This document shows, piece after piece, positions 10,201 to 19,343 of a stretch of 64,000 nucleotides of DNA. The DNA lies in contig CM043955.1 of assembly GCA_014529385.2 (NCBI GenBank), positions 137,094,108 through 137,158,107 of the forward strand, read 5' to 3'. This stretch comes from Adiantum capillus-veneris. Its lineage: Eukaryota; Streptophyta; Polypodiopsida; Polypodiales; Pteridaceae. Positions within the stretch are counted from its first letter, which is position 1. Each line of letters opens with the position of its first letter. The position numbers and the translations under genes were made by a program. A model generated the notes under the pieces. That model searched no databases and was not told the DNA's origin. It worked only from the letters and a program-made list of their open reading frames with translations.

Positions 10201-10636
10201 ACATTACACCACCTATATTGTCCCCAACTACAAAACCATGTTCTTCGCTGAGAGAGGAAACCGTACTCACACTTACATGCTTGAGCCTATTCCCTTGTCC
10301 GCGATACGCACTATCGCAGCAATTCGGCTTAGCTCCCATTTCCTTCGATGCGAGATAGGGCGTTGGGGCAATGGAGAAGAGTCAAATCGATTGTGCACAT
10401 TATGCTCACTGCAAGTTCGAGAGTCTGAGTACCACACACTACTAGAGTGCTCAGCTTTTGATCACATCCGAACTTGCTTCTCTCACATTTTCAGCCATAA
10501 CTTAGACCTACACACTTTCCTCTCCCAGACAAAGTGTGGGCTCTCCATTGCGACTCTCATCACTACAATTTTGGAGCATCGAGAGTCACTCATCATCCAT
10601 ACACATACTACATCACATGTAACTTTGGTCCCATAG
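7244..10636 (+). CDS. LINE ORF2: AP-endonuclease, reverse transcriptase and zinc motif
   Basis: 1130 uninterrupted codons. An APE-type endonuclease occupies about residues 8-280: CFWNCNGYPW at the start, the catalytic Glu in LLVETW near 43, GDMNART near 157, and SDHRTLCIDL near 264. A non-LTR reverse transcriptase covers about 480-790: FVDFKKAFDMIP near 612, GVKQGCPLSPTLFG near 670, and LLYADDVVLLA near 714 with both catalytic Asp present. The C-terminal part has CTLCSLQVRESEYHTLLEC, a Cys/His motif like the zf-RVT of LINEs. The enzyme nicks DNA and copies the RNA at the nick. No ATG lies between the ORF1 stop and the endonuclease, and the first in-frame Met is about residue 62, inside the endonuclease. 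Translation therefore needs readthrough of UAG or a non-AUG start. All visible catalytic residues are kept. Confidence 0.93.
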   Translation: MTYETELQLKICFWNCNGYPWNAGVGIDELTSKADVVLLVETWEHDTQRINGLEDYNVHSLMWSKNLKQRRGQGGLACMVKKGLEDFVSIVKDDKYKRYVWLKIMTPKRAPIFVAGCYIPHHDSPFYACMDRDQPFSDLEEDIAYFKGEGDVIVFGDMNARTKTLQHDTQQFDMPYISRELEEVHLYDRTSMDEKEPDHYGKLLLHMCNSTGMLIANGVSLWSGTNGFTCRRHNGDSVIDYMLLSEAIMYRIKSFMFGQWTPESDHRTLCIDLSCGEATKHDNLSQRKEKLSLCIDFKRAPMYIEMVEQKLWMTKLQCDAPLETKWEAFKKAICSCAEECFAIKHLHGIHKDRSRKRWFDKECQDARKSLIKLDATMDKDNYQSHLRTYKALIQKKRRRWEVKQQEFQVQEKAHACGRFWRNLRGKRVENFGNLSLVDMYTHCRQLYEQENTEKMPFYGSLPCMPSFFTIEDVCGGLEKLATRKAGDLQGIKLEMIKWTGDFTHEWMCDMFNLALQHGMPYDWSTNWVKPLHKGGDVKNVSNYRTIMIGSLMAKLFGCIMEMKLSDWAEENDKRAKGQAGFRRCHSTIDHLVTLRVLMEESRLKGKRLYCCFVDFKKAFDMIPRNNLWRRMEELQVPSEFMLAVSRIYEKVICQLRMGREISEIFVSTIGVKQGCPLSPTLFGLCIDQLEQMVLDFMQEEGIEEVTICNAVIMLLLYADDVVLLAHTLEDAQKLMVVLENFCLHSGMIVNESKTKVMLVKTNHKEKPCIVYNNETLEVVESFKYLGLEVPSNHKWHECAMRRLEAGKRAYYAFENMCNAGNIKCWVLKKYLFDALVTPVLLYGVEVWGGSISKSTWKEFENVQKRFLTNFLQVKTQTPYMLLLLESGSLPIEVMGMERVVEYMIKMRQNPSHRLPTIAWEASKKVQKTHKSKILSTGWMQDIKKWFGRWDALHLLHDASIDSQVNEAFLQRQCITAWEKSGGSRFIHYTTYIVPNYKTMFFAERGNRTHTYMLEPIPLSAIRTIAAIRLSSHFLRCEIGRWGNGEESNRLCTLCSLQVRESEYHTLLECSAFDHIRTCFSHIFSHNLDLHTFLSQTKCGLSIATLITTILEHRESLIIHTHTTSHVTLVP

Positions 10637-10639
10637 GTC

Positions 10640-10716
10640 ATATTTGACCTCCGAGGACGATAATAAAATCTATCTATCTATAATAAAATCTATCTATCTC
10701 TCTCTCTCTCTCTCTT
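10640..10716 (+). repeat. LINE 3' end with tandem tail repeats and CT tract
   Basis: After ORF2 comes a short 3' UTR, then AATAAAATCTATCTATCTA twice in tandem, running into (CT)n. Tandem short repeats are a common alternative to poly(A) at the 3' end of LINEs. AATAAA also resembles a polyadenylation signal. Confidence 0.6.
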
Positions 10717-10784
10717 TGTGTGTGTTCTCGGAGCAGTGCCATCGAGGCCTCCCCCTCTCTCTGGAAGCGTAAGGTCACTGAGAG

Positions 10785-10831
<47 letters not shown>

Positions 10832-10844
10832 CATGCATGGCGAG

Positions 10845-10892
<48 letters not shown>

Positions 10893-11135
10893 GCAAAGGG
10901 CGACACAATGAGCAGTGTGGGGGAGCGGGATGGGGGCAGTAGGCGATGGCCAATGTGGGAGCAAGCGGGGTTGAGGGCGAGTAGAGGGGGCCAATGTGGG
11001 AGTAGGCGGGGTGAGAGCGAGCAGAGGCGGGGTGAGGAGACTTTTTGTTGTTTGGGGGGGGGGGGGGGGGGGGGAATTGCTTTAATTAATGTATTTTAGT
11101 TTCACATGAGCCATTATGTAGACTGTACCCATTAG

Positions 11136-11174
<39 letters not shown>

Positions 11175-11175
11175 C
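10697..11175. repeat. Cluster of CT microsatellites and a G run
   Basis: CT tracts lie at about 10697-10716, 10790-10828, 10850-10890 and 11140-11171, with a G run of about 20 bp at 11056-11075. The segment between tracts (10900-11055) is G-rich and repetitive. Frames across these tracts give Ser-Leu or Arg-Glu repeats and were not called as genes. Confidence 0.9.
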
Positions 11176-11250
11176 GAATTAAAACTGGCCGATAAAATCG
11201 TCATTATCGGGTCGCAACCGACATATATGCGACGGCTGCAAGCACTATAC

Positions 11251-11258
11251 TATATAAG
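11251..11258 (+). promoter_or_regulatory. TATA box of the candidate gene at 11390
   Basis: TATATAAG lies 139 bp upstream of an ATG in good context and about 80 bp downstream of a CT tract. Transcription would start near 11285, leaving a pyrimidine-rich 5' UTR of about 105 nt, which is common in plant genes. Confidence 0.5.
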
Positions 11259-11389
11259 AACGGGCAGCCACTCAGGTCGTCGTCGCTCATACTACGCCAC
11301 ATTCTTCATCCTCGTCGTCTGCGTCGTTCCATCATCACAATCTGCATCGTCCTCTTCCAGCTCCCTTCCATTCACCAGCATCCCCAGCT

Positions 11390-12079
11390 ATGGACGCTGG
11401 ACCTCCGCCTCCTCTTCTCCTCACGGCTGCAGATGAGATCTTGTGCCGGGACTTGAGGATGGCCAAGCACCACCACCACCTAACCTCTCCTCCTCCACCA
11501 CCTCCCCACCACCATCACCACCGCCGTCCCCATGCCCCGCGCTTTTACTCTCAGCAGCCCCCCCATTCTGCGCCTCCTCCCTCCCCTCGCCGCCGCCACC
11601 ACCACCGCCTCCTTCGCCTAAAGCCGCCATTAACTCTCAAGAAGCCGCACAAGCTGCTCCACAACAAGCTCATGAAGCGCTCCAGGAACGTCGAGGAGCG
11701 CCAGCTGCTACCTCACCGGGCTCTTTCAGTAGCTGCTGAGGATGCCTTTCTTTTGAGCGAGTGGCAGGATATTGAATATATTTGGCCAGGATGCTTCCGT
11801 CATATTAGCAGGGCAGTCCGTGAAGACATTGCAGTTCGTAGGCATTGCCACTCTCCTCATCCTCCTCGGCATAAGCAGCTGCGTGGTGGCCATCCTAAGC
11901 ACCACCTCCATCGCCAGAACCGCGCGCACAGTGCTCCTCCTCCTCCTCCTCCTCCTCATCCCCCTGCTACGGATCATGACGGCCATTGCAGATTCTCACA
12001 AGCCACTTCAAGACACCCCTGTATTGACATAGCCGGCCGGCCGTTTTCCAGCCATGTGGTCACTGCAAGAGACGGCTAG
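11390..12079 (+). CDS. Candidate small gene, Pro/His-rich product or broken membrane protein
   Basis: A TATA box, a CT-rich leader and an ATG with G at -3 and +4 support a promoter-driven gene. The longest frame gives 229 residues, rich in His, Pro and Arg, with no domain I recognise. Another frame (11772-12032, 86 residues) has two plausible membrane segments, about VGIATLLILLGISSCVVAIL and a Leu-rich run, and reads more like natural protein. The real product may therefore use a spliced or frameshifted path: a Pro-rich N-terminus at 11390-11740, then the membrane part. Which frame is used cannot be settled by eye. It could also be a decayed gene. No transposon motif is seen. Confidence 0.35.
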   Translation: MDAGPPPPLLLTAADEILCRDLRMAKHHHHLTSPPPPPPHHHHHRRPHAPRFYSQQPPHSAPPPSPRRRHHHRLLRLKPPLTLKKPHKLLHNKLMKRSRNVEERQLLPHRALSVAAEDAFLLSEWQDIEYIWPGCFRHISRAVREDIAVRRHCHSPHPPRHKQLRGGHPKHHLHRQNRAHSAPPPPPPPHPPATDHDGHCRFSQATSRHPCIDIAGRPFSSHVVTARDG

Positions 12080-12963
12080 CTAGTTAAGGTCGCCCACTAC
12101 TGTGTAAGCTCATTCTTGCTGTTTGTAATAGATTAACTACCAGCGTTGTGTATTCCACATTGGTGGAGTTGATCGGCACCTGAGAATTTTCTTGCCTCGT
12201 TCCCAAATCCTTGAACTCGCACAGCCTCTCCTTGCTCGGCTTCTGCCATCTGCCGGCACCATGAGCCGTCCCTTGTAAGCCTCACTCACCACACTATGAA
12301 GACGTCTCGATGAATCCTCAATTTGGCATGCCATCTGCGCCACTCGAACACACGTTCCAAGCCATATCCAACCTTCTACTTCAAGTGAACAACAGTACAA
12401 ACCAGACTTTACTAAGCTATATCACAACACATTCACGCAAAACAGACCCCAATCTCCGTCCAAAGTCTAGGATTACCCGCTAGCACCACAGTTCCTATTT
12501 TCGTCCTCTTTAGGGATAATAAACAATTGTACCACTCTCGCACAATCTCCCATTGCAATTTTCATGTTGCTCAACATACATTTTCTCATGATTTTTATGT
12601 TCTTCCTGTCAGTTGTTCCCAATTACAATTAGTTGCGATTGGTTTTTGAAAATGAAAGCTCGTCTTCAGTTTGATACACTTCACTCGGTGATCCCAAGCA
12701 CTCCCAATTCCATTTATTTATTCACAGAAAGGTCCAAATTTTGTTCATGTGTAGCACACACTTGTGGATGTTCACACCCGCACTAAAGATTTTCGTGCTT
12801 TACTTCAATGCTTTCCTTCATTATTTACACATAAAAAAACCACCACTCAGATAAGTCTTGCTGTCTGCCACTCTATTCGCACCGGGGACGTAATTTTTTG
12901 GTGAGCGCTTTTGTAAAATCCGGCGAGCAGATTTCAAGAAGATTCTTTCTTCTTTCTCAACTT

Positions 12964-13010
<47 letters not shown>

Positions 13011-13114
13011 GTGTGTGCTTTGACGATGGTTGTATGTGTGTTTTAAAAAGTGCTAAATGATTCTATCACTATACCACCCAATCTTCTTCTTCTCCATCAT
13101 CATCTTCTTCTTCT

Positions 13115-13156
<42 letters not shown>

Positions 13157-13542
13157 CGTCGCTCGATCAAACATTCATAATTTATAAATCTCTCTCTGTC
13201 ACTATCCTCTCACTCGTGACTTGTCTTTTCAAATGTTGTGATATATGTTGGGCAACAATTAACCACCAAGGTGATAAGTGTCCTTCTATTTTGTTACACT
13301 TGTGAGCACTCGTACACATGAAACAAATCAATTTCAACGGTTCACTCCATAACAATAAAATTCGATTTTGAATAACATTTAAAGACTGCAATAAAAGCAC
13401 CACCGACTGATATTAAAAGGGTTTAAAGTACACAATTTAAAAAAACAACTACAATAAGATATATATGGAAATAAAAACAATACAATATGCTAATATGGTG
13501 TCAAGGCCTTATTTCTCCAACATTAGCGAGGAAAGGTGAGAT
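12080..13542. other. Non-coding stretch with CT tracts
   Basis: No convincing coding sequence. (CT)n tracts lie at about 12968-13004 and 13121-13154. The rest is unremarkable AT-rich sequence. A minus-strand open frame at 12137-12400 has no motif and was not called. Confidence 0.6.
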
Positions 13543-13971
13543 CTAGTTGTTGTTGTTGTTGTTGTTATTGTTGGCTCCATTGGCTATTCCTTGCCGAGCA
13601 ATGTATGCCATCCACACTTCTACCCAAGCCTCCACGTGTAGTTCGAAGGATGCACACTCCTGTGGGGTGCAAATACTATGTTCCCCCCAAATCATACTTG
13701 CATTGTTGGCTAGTGCGTCAACTTGATTGAAATCCCCTTCGGTTGGATGTGCATTGAAATCAAGGTTTTGCATGGTGTTGAATATAGAGCTTGTGGCCTC
13801 GTTGACTGCACGAAGAGAGTCTGTGTAGTTGTGTCCACTCTATGCTGTGCATACTGCATTCATAGCATATACACTAATGAGAATATAAGTGACATGCACA
13901 TTGTTGATGGGGTCAACATGGGGAGGGCGTTGACCATGCTGATCTCGTTGTCCACGATTTCCCCTAGGCAT
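13543..13971 (-). pseudogene. Unrecognised 142-codon frame with one TAG and a poly-Asn end
   Basis: On the minus strand an ATG at 13971 opens a frame to 13543, broken once by TAG at 13842-13840. The residues look natural: a Gly/Arg/Gln-rich start (RGNRGQRDQHGQRP), then NYTDSLRAVNEATS and ECASFELHVEAWVEVWMAYI. It ends in a run of Asn coded by a GTT/AAC microsatellite. I do not know the family. It lies in the same orientation as the exon-like pieces at 15281-16893 and may be the last part of that gene or a separate one. Confidence 0.45.
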
Positions 13972-14330
13972 GGTAAATATGTAAATGAGAGAAAACTCAA
14001 GAAATAACTTTAGAAATAGATACTCAATGGAGAGACTTGCACATGAATGAATGAATGAAACATGGTGTCATTCTGGATATTCATAAAAAAACCCCAAGCG
14101 TCTTTACTTCAAAGGTCATTCACACCATGTTCTCTGCAATATTTTCACTTAAAATATTACAAAGAAAAAAAAACACTGAAAGATTAATCACCATTGATTG
14201 ACTTGCCTTCAAAAATTAAACAAAGTTACAAAAATAAAAATCATCGAAAATCAAAACATAGTATGATCAACCAGTAAGTTCAAGTTAATATGGAGTAATC
14301 AATACAAGTCAGGATTTAGGTTCTCGGTGG

Positions 14331-14620
14331 TTACAAATCATGTGGGGATTGCGCTATTGGGGCGTGTGCAGGTGGGGGCCCCATGGACAGTGTGGAAAAT
14401 AGCGATCGATAGAGTTGTTGACTATAGCTTGGCCAACTAGGAACTATGGCTGGAGGTCTACTCGGAGGAGAAGAAAATGACACAACTGACTCTTGGCGAC
14501 GTCGTACAGGAGATGGGGGTGGCTGTGACTGTGGTCTACAAGATACCTTGCCCACATGATGAGTCGATCCTAGACCAGTAGAAAGCCGCTATTGCAATTG
14601 AATATGTGCCAAAAACAATT
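14331..14620 (-). pseudogene. Pro/Ser-rich minus-strand coding fragment
   Basis: A minus-strand open frame gives a Pro/Ser-rich segment (SPVRRRQESVVSFSSPPS) continuing from STHHVGKVSCRPQSQPPP. Upstream it is interrupted by one TAG near 14595. It could be a disordered region of the gene whose other pieces lie at 15281-16893. No domain is recognised. Confidence 0.35.
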
Positions 14621-15280
14621 GCTTATCCCGATGAATGCTGATGCAATGTCATTGTCGACACTCGCACTCCATTGCCAAGCCACCACAACCTGCTAGACTA
14701 TCTAAAATTGCATCCCCAACCTTTGTGAAGGTACCCAACGACCACTTGTTTACAATAGCACAAACATTAGCAGACTTTCAATGGCACATTAGCGGACTAG
14801 TTCAATGGCAAAAATAGAGTATGAAGGTGTCCTCCTAGACTTACCGAGCAAAGAACTTACTCTTCTCCACTCCAGGCCAAAATGGTGCTCCAAGGGCATC
14901 TAGCGTCCATGGCAAGTCTCGTAGTGGCTCTCAGCTCATGTCACAATCAAACTCGAACCCATCGTTGCCAGCTGCCACATCTCCTGCTTGACGATCATAT
15001 AGTGGAATCACTGGAAGGCCTTCAATTTTACGTGTGAACATGACCAACAATAAGGTTGCGACCTGCAATATGAATACTGTTTTAAACAAAAAACACACCA
15101 ATATCTATCAACCATGAAATTTGTGGAGGAAATGATTGAGAACTTGCTAGATTTGTGAAGTAATCTATCACATCGTAGTGTGTGACACCATACAAAGAAA
15201 AATAGTGTGAAGATGGCAAAAATTGTGCAAGCATGCCTCCTCGCTGATGAGTGCCAAGTGGTCTGCCCGACACGCCATGA

Positions 15281-15510
15281 CTACTGCGTCATCTGATAGT
15301 AAAACTCTGCAGCCAAGGTGAACACATGGGCAACAAGCTCGACAAAGAATGCATTCCACCGGGGTATGCCACCAATGTCGGAATCAAGTTTGCAATGTGT
15401 GGGAAGGTCTGCCCACACAAGTCGCACCCCTGCAAGCCATTGATCAAGCTCCATTTTGCTAGAGTGTGAGAGAGACCCAATCCAACGTTGGATCAAATTG
15501 AAGGATCCTG
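15281..15510 (-). pseudogene. Exon-like minus-strand fragment, unrecognised protein
   Basis: Reading from a good acceptor (TATTGCAG) near 15510, the minus strand gives about 75 residues of natural-looking protein: KMELDQWLAGVRLVWADLP, GGIPRWNAFFVELVAHVF, AAEFYYQM. The preceding fragment (15588-15800) ends at a GTGAGT donor, so the two look like neighbouring exons with an intron of about 80 bp. The reading phases do not agree, which suggests an indel. Family unknown. Confidence 0.45.
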
Positions 15511-15587
15511 CAATACATAAATACCATGCAAAAGAAGATTGAGAGAGTGTTTACCAGATTCAAAGTGGAAGCCCAGTTGTCATAAAC

Positions 15588-15800
15588 TCACTGAGAAGAA
15601 ATCTTTAGATCCATGATAGCTTTTCGTAGATGGCATACATCAACAAGCACTGCGAGATGGACTAGGACTATCCCAACACTTAAAAGTTTTTCCATTTGTG
15701 CATTAGAGTGAGCCAAAACTGTATCAAACGCAAAATTTAATGAAATGTTAGGTACCGCAATTTTGTTGTTGTCAAAACATGCATTTGTTTGTGGTGACAT
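15588..15800 (-). pseudogene. Exon-like minus-strand fragment, unrecognised protein
   Basis: An ATG at 15800 opens about 69 codons ending at a canonical GTGAGT donor. The residues are NISLNFAFDTVLAHSNAQ and EKLLSVGIVLVHLAVLVDVC, a helix-like amphipathic stretch. It is followed by the exon-like piece at 15281-15510 in the same direction. Confidence 0.4.
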
Positions 15801-15892
15801 TTCTTAGCTAGTGGAAAGGAGTCAAGTGGTTTAGATGACCAAATAGAAATTGGGTGACTGCCCTCACTTTATCTAGTTGCAAGGGATATGGT

Positions 15893-16200
15893 TCACTCGG
15901 GACCTCCGGATCTTGAGGCTTGGGGAGGGCTAGATCTCCGTGACTCTAAGTGACATTCAGAATCACCTTGCTCATAATCTGACCCGCCATCATCATGCTC
16001 GCTCCTTTCACTCTGAAATTCCTCCGAGAACACTGAAAAATCGCTAATAATTGATTGTCCTCTCTTCTTACCTTGTTTAGGTCTGTCCTGAGTAATTTTT
16101 GGGCTTTGACGTCTCTTGGTCGTGCTAGGGAAAATGGCATCGGTAGGAGGCTGATTGATGGTGACACTTCACCTTTGGCCCTTACCTTTAACCTTCTTGT
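15893..16200 (-). pseudogene. Basic-then-acidic minus-strand fragment
   Basis: One minus-strand frame gives a Lys/Arg-rich stretch (KVKGKGQR, KRRQSPKITQ, KQGKKRGQS) followed by a Ser/Glu/Asp-rich stretch (SEEFQSERSEHDDGGSDYEQ). One TGA near 16170 breaks it. The composition suggests a nuclear, disordered linker. It lies between the exon at 16281-16454 and the ones at 15281-15800. Confidence 0.4.
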
Positions 16201-16280
16201 GCAATGGTGCAAGTCCAAGAAAAAGTGAGGACACTATAGCAAACTAAACACATAAGCTGAACAAGAAAAACATTACTTAC

Positions 16281-16454
16281 TATTATATGCTTCAGCTTCA
16301 TCTCCAAAAACGTTGTCATCCGCATAGTCCAAAAACCATGGATAGTCTCTCCACATTTCCTTACCATGGAGCTTCTCTATCCAATCGTCAGGATAGAGAT
16401 CGCTCTCCTCTCTCAGACTCCACCCATGCATCGTTGGGATGCTCGGGATATAGA
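16281..16454 (-). pseudogene. Exon-like minus-strand fragment with canonical splice sites
   Basis: The piece starts after CCTTTGCAG and ends before GTAAGT. Its frame encodes ESDLYPDDWIEKLHGKEM and DYPWFLDYADDNVFGDEAEA, acidic and Trp-rich with no stop. A second open frame across the upstream part (SLYPEHPNDAWVESERG) hints at a frameshift inside the exon. The family is unknown. The splice consensus at both ends is the best evidence that this region was once a spliced gene. Confidence 0.5.
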
Positions 16455-16559
16455 CTGCAAAGGCCTATTTTAAGGACGACCAACCACCATCTACAAAAAC
16501 AAGAGGAATAACTCCACCTTTCATAACACACGATTTTAATATTATATAGTTTAATACTT

Positions 16560-16893
16560 GTATAGCATGCGTCAAATAGTACAAGCAAAATGTGACTGCT
16601 GCTCTACGTTGTGTAGCTTGTATGGTTTGCTTCCATCACACAAAAGCCTTGCCAAAGTGCTTTTGTCGAAAAGCCTGCAGTGCATCGCTAGAAGACATGC
16701 CACAATCACGTGTAGCGCATGCATGTAGCTTCTTTAACGTGGAGTTCTTGACCTCCATCTTTCCAGCCACACACAATACACCCCTGCACATTAAGTATTA
16801 GTAATGTGGCAATACTAGATAAGACCCCAAACTCTAGTGTTAGTACACTCACCTTTCAAGAGCTGCCACCAATATACGTGTATTCTCAACCAT
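16560..16893 (-). pseudogene. First exons of the unrecognised minus-strand gene
   Basis: An ATG at 16893 starts MVENTRILVAALER, reaches a GTGAGT donor at 16852, and after a 69-bp intron ending in GTGCAG resumes in phase at 16783 with GVLCVAGKMEVKNSTLKKL, continuing to SSDALQAFRQKHFGKAFV. One TGA follows, then the frame runs on to about 16560 with QTIQATQRRAAVTFCLYY. The phase is kept across the intron, which supports this model. Function unknown; the gene could be a captured host gene or a DNA-transposon protein. Confidence 0.5.
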
Positions 16894-17168
16894 TGTGAGA
16901 AGGGCTTCTCATGTGTCGAAGTAGATGCTTCCACTGACGACACAACATCCTTGGCCAATATATCGATCCTGCGATATATTTTGCAATTTATCATTTAATA
17001 ACATTCTTAATAAATTAAAAGAACAAATAGTGCTTTCAAAAGCAGATAGTACTTACTCTGAAGGACTAATCCGTGCTCGTGCAACCTCGAAGACTCTGAA
17101 GGAGGTCATTTTGCAACCCTTCTCTCCCCAACCCACAAAAGAGATGCATTTAAAAATTTGTTCCATTT

Positions 17169-17372
17169 TTAAGATTGGCTATGACTGCTATCTCTAGTCC
17201 CTTTTGCACAAAAAAAAATCTTGATCTCTTTCACAACCAAATCATAGCTTGCCTTGTAATCATCTTCGTGCATGTGGTATTCTCTACTCCCCTTCACTGG
17301 TAAATTTTGTGTTTTCAACCAATACATTGCACCAAACTCTTTCTGCAATACAAATCGCCAAATCAAACTCAT
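17169..17372 (-). pseudogene. Short minus-strand frame, possibly part of the same gene
   Basis: An ATG at 17372 opens 67 codons (MSLIWRFVLQKEFGAMYW, then MHEDDYKASYDLVVKEIK). The composition looks natural, but no motif is recognised. It lies upstream of the exon at 16893 in the same direction and just outside the copia-1 LTR. Confidence 0.3.
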
Positions 17373-17405
17373 TGGAAAAAAATATCCATGTGCTTATCTA
17401 ATGCA

Positions 17406-17632
17406 TGTTACCATATACATGTTGTAGTGATGTGTGTGAACACACTAGGACCGCCGGGGCATTTATTCCCTCTTAGGAGGTTTTTTTCCCCCGTGCATTG
17501 TATATATGCCCATCACTCTAGGGCTATCTATCTTTCCATTGCACACTAAGTAACACACTCTCTATTGTGTGCCTTGAGCTTCCTTCGTCTTCTCCAAGAT
17601 GTGTGTGTTTCTCTGCAACCCTGATTCCAACA
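17406..17632 (+). repeat. copia-1 5' LTR (227 bp)
   Basis: It starts TGTTACCATATACATG and ends TTCCAACA, the same length as both LTRs of copia-2 and nearly the same sequence. A TATA-like GTATATA lies about 125 bp from the end. The primer-binding site ATTGGTATTAGAGCAGG follows directly at 17633 and fits the initiator-Met tRNA type used by copia elements, with one or two mismatches. Confidence 0.9.
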
Positions 17633-17994
17633 ATTGGTATTAGAGCAGGTCACGTCCTCCCGGGCTTAGTCGCCAGCTGCTCCAGCACACGCTTGCTCAC
17701 TTTCTCCGATTTCAGTGAGCTTTGACAAGCGTTCGCAAGTCGACAAAAATTTTGGGAGATCTCGAAGAGCTTGGTCTGCTCAGAATTTTGATTTGGGCTC
17801 ATTTCGGCCTCTTTTTCCACTACAAGCAGTACTCCACAGGCTATTTCGTCATTTTGTGCAGAATTTCTGTCAGTGCTGTTTTCTGCATAACAGGTGCCTT
17901 ATAGTCTTCTACGGTTTGTGCTATATAGCACAGGTTGTTCCCGCTCCATTTCTCCTATTTTCGGGCAGTTTTCACATCAGGTGCAGCATTTACC

Positions 17995-19343
17995 ATGGCT
18001 GACAACAACAACACAGATGTATTCAAGATGTTTGCTCTTGAGGATAGGTTGGATGGGGACAACTACCCTATGTGGGCTTATATGATGCAACATGTTCTTG
18101 TGTCAAAGGGTGTCTGGAACATTGTGCAGGGCATTGATGTACGTCCTGGTTCTGAGGATGTAGGCGATGTTGAGGATGTTGCAGGTCTTGCTGCAAGGAT
18201 TGCAGATATTAGAGTTGTTTTGCCTACGGCAGAACAAGCTCGTTGGGATGTTAAGGATGCGCAGGCTCATGCATTGATTGCGTTGTCTGCAAAGCGCACC
18301 ATTGTTCCTCACACCTGTTCAGCAAAATCTGCAAAACAGGCTTGGGATATTCTAGCAGGTCTTTATGCAAGCCGCAATGAGGCTAAAATTGCTTTGCTGT
18401 GTAAAGAGCTGGAGTCGAAGATTATGCATGAGGAAGATGATATGGACACTTTCCTTGCTAGTGTCAAGGATATCAATGAGCAGCTTATTTCTGCAGGTGA
18501 AGTCATTTTAGACAGTTCCCTTGTGCAGAGTGTTCTTGATGCCATACGAGATTCCTACTAGAATTTTGCTAGTACTTGGAGACTGATGACCCAAGGAAAT
18601 CCTGAAGTTGTCAAGTTTGATGCATTATGCACATTGCTGTTGCAAGAGTCACTTTCCAAAAAAAACAGGACTAGGCAGCGTGCAGTTAAACAGGCTTTTA
18701 TTGCTTCTCGAAGACAGGGTGGTAACAGTAATGCAGCCACTTCTTATGGTTCTGCTGCGAGTGGCAAAAATTCTGTTCCTAATGCTCTGCTGGCAGCACT
18801 TCGTCTGGCAATTCTGGTGATAAGGGCAAAAAGAAGATGCGTTGCCATTATTGTAAAGCCAATGATCACTTGATCAAGTCGTGTCCTAAGTTGAAGGCCA
18901 AAGAGGCTAAGAAGAAAGAGGGTGGTTCCACTGCAAATGCTGGTTCCACTACAAATGCACCCATTGTTGAGTCTTCTGTGAACGGAGACTATAATGCTGA
19001 TGTTGATGCAGAATGGGCTTTTAGCGCAGAGTGCACTTACAATCCTGCTGTCCATGATGCATGCTTTTCAGTTGCTGCAGATTCATATGTGTGGTATTTT
19101 GACAGTGGTGCTACAAAGCACATTACCTCACATCGTGAATTTTTTACCTCCCTCGAGTCAGTCCCTCATGGGAATTCAGTCACTTGTGCCAACAACGCCT
19201 CTTATCCAGTTCAAGGAGTTGGAAAGATTGTGCTCACTGCTGCTAATGGCGGTTCCTTCACACTTGTTGATGCACTTTATGTACCTGGGATCAAGAAGAA
19301 TCTCTTGTCTGTATCCGCACTTGCTAGACTTGGACAGATGTAG
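17995..19343 (+). pseudogene. copia-1 gag-protease, broken
   Basis: The ATG at 17995 lies in ACCATGG context and matches the copia-2 start. The product begins MADNNNTDVFKMF and carries a retrotransposon gag region, a CCHC knuckle (CHYCKANDHLIKSC near 18840) and a retropepsin motif FDSGATKHIT near 19103. There are two lesions relative to copia-2: CAG to TAG at 18559-18561, and a one-base loss near 18787 that shifts the frame so it resumes at 18837. A further TAG lies at 19341. Gag forms the cytoplasmic particle and the protease cleaves the polyprotein. This copy cannot make either in full. Confidence 0.9.

Larger units (their letters stand above)
6502..10699 (+). mobile_element. L1-type LINE (LINE-1 of this window), nearly intact
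   Basis: The element consists of ORF1 (6530-7237), one in-frame UAG, ORF2 (7244-10636), a short 3' UTR and a tail made of AATAAAATCTATCTATCTA given twice. There are no LTRs. ORF2 has 1130 uninterrupted codons, so the copy is young or preserved. The 5' end is uncertain, because a decayed reading frame and a 90-bp duplication abut ORF1. No clear target duplication was found; the tail runs into CT microsatellite. Confidence 0.85.

Noticed and set aside
10674-10994. Open frames across the CT tracts at 10.7-11.0 kb
   Set aside because: Dinucleotide repeats keep frames open by chance.
12137-12400. Minus-strand 87-codon frame
   Set aside because: No motif, no neighbouring exon signals, and no resemblance to the retroelement proteins.
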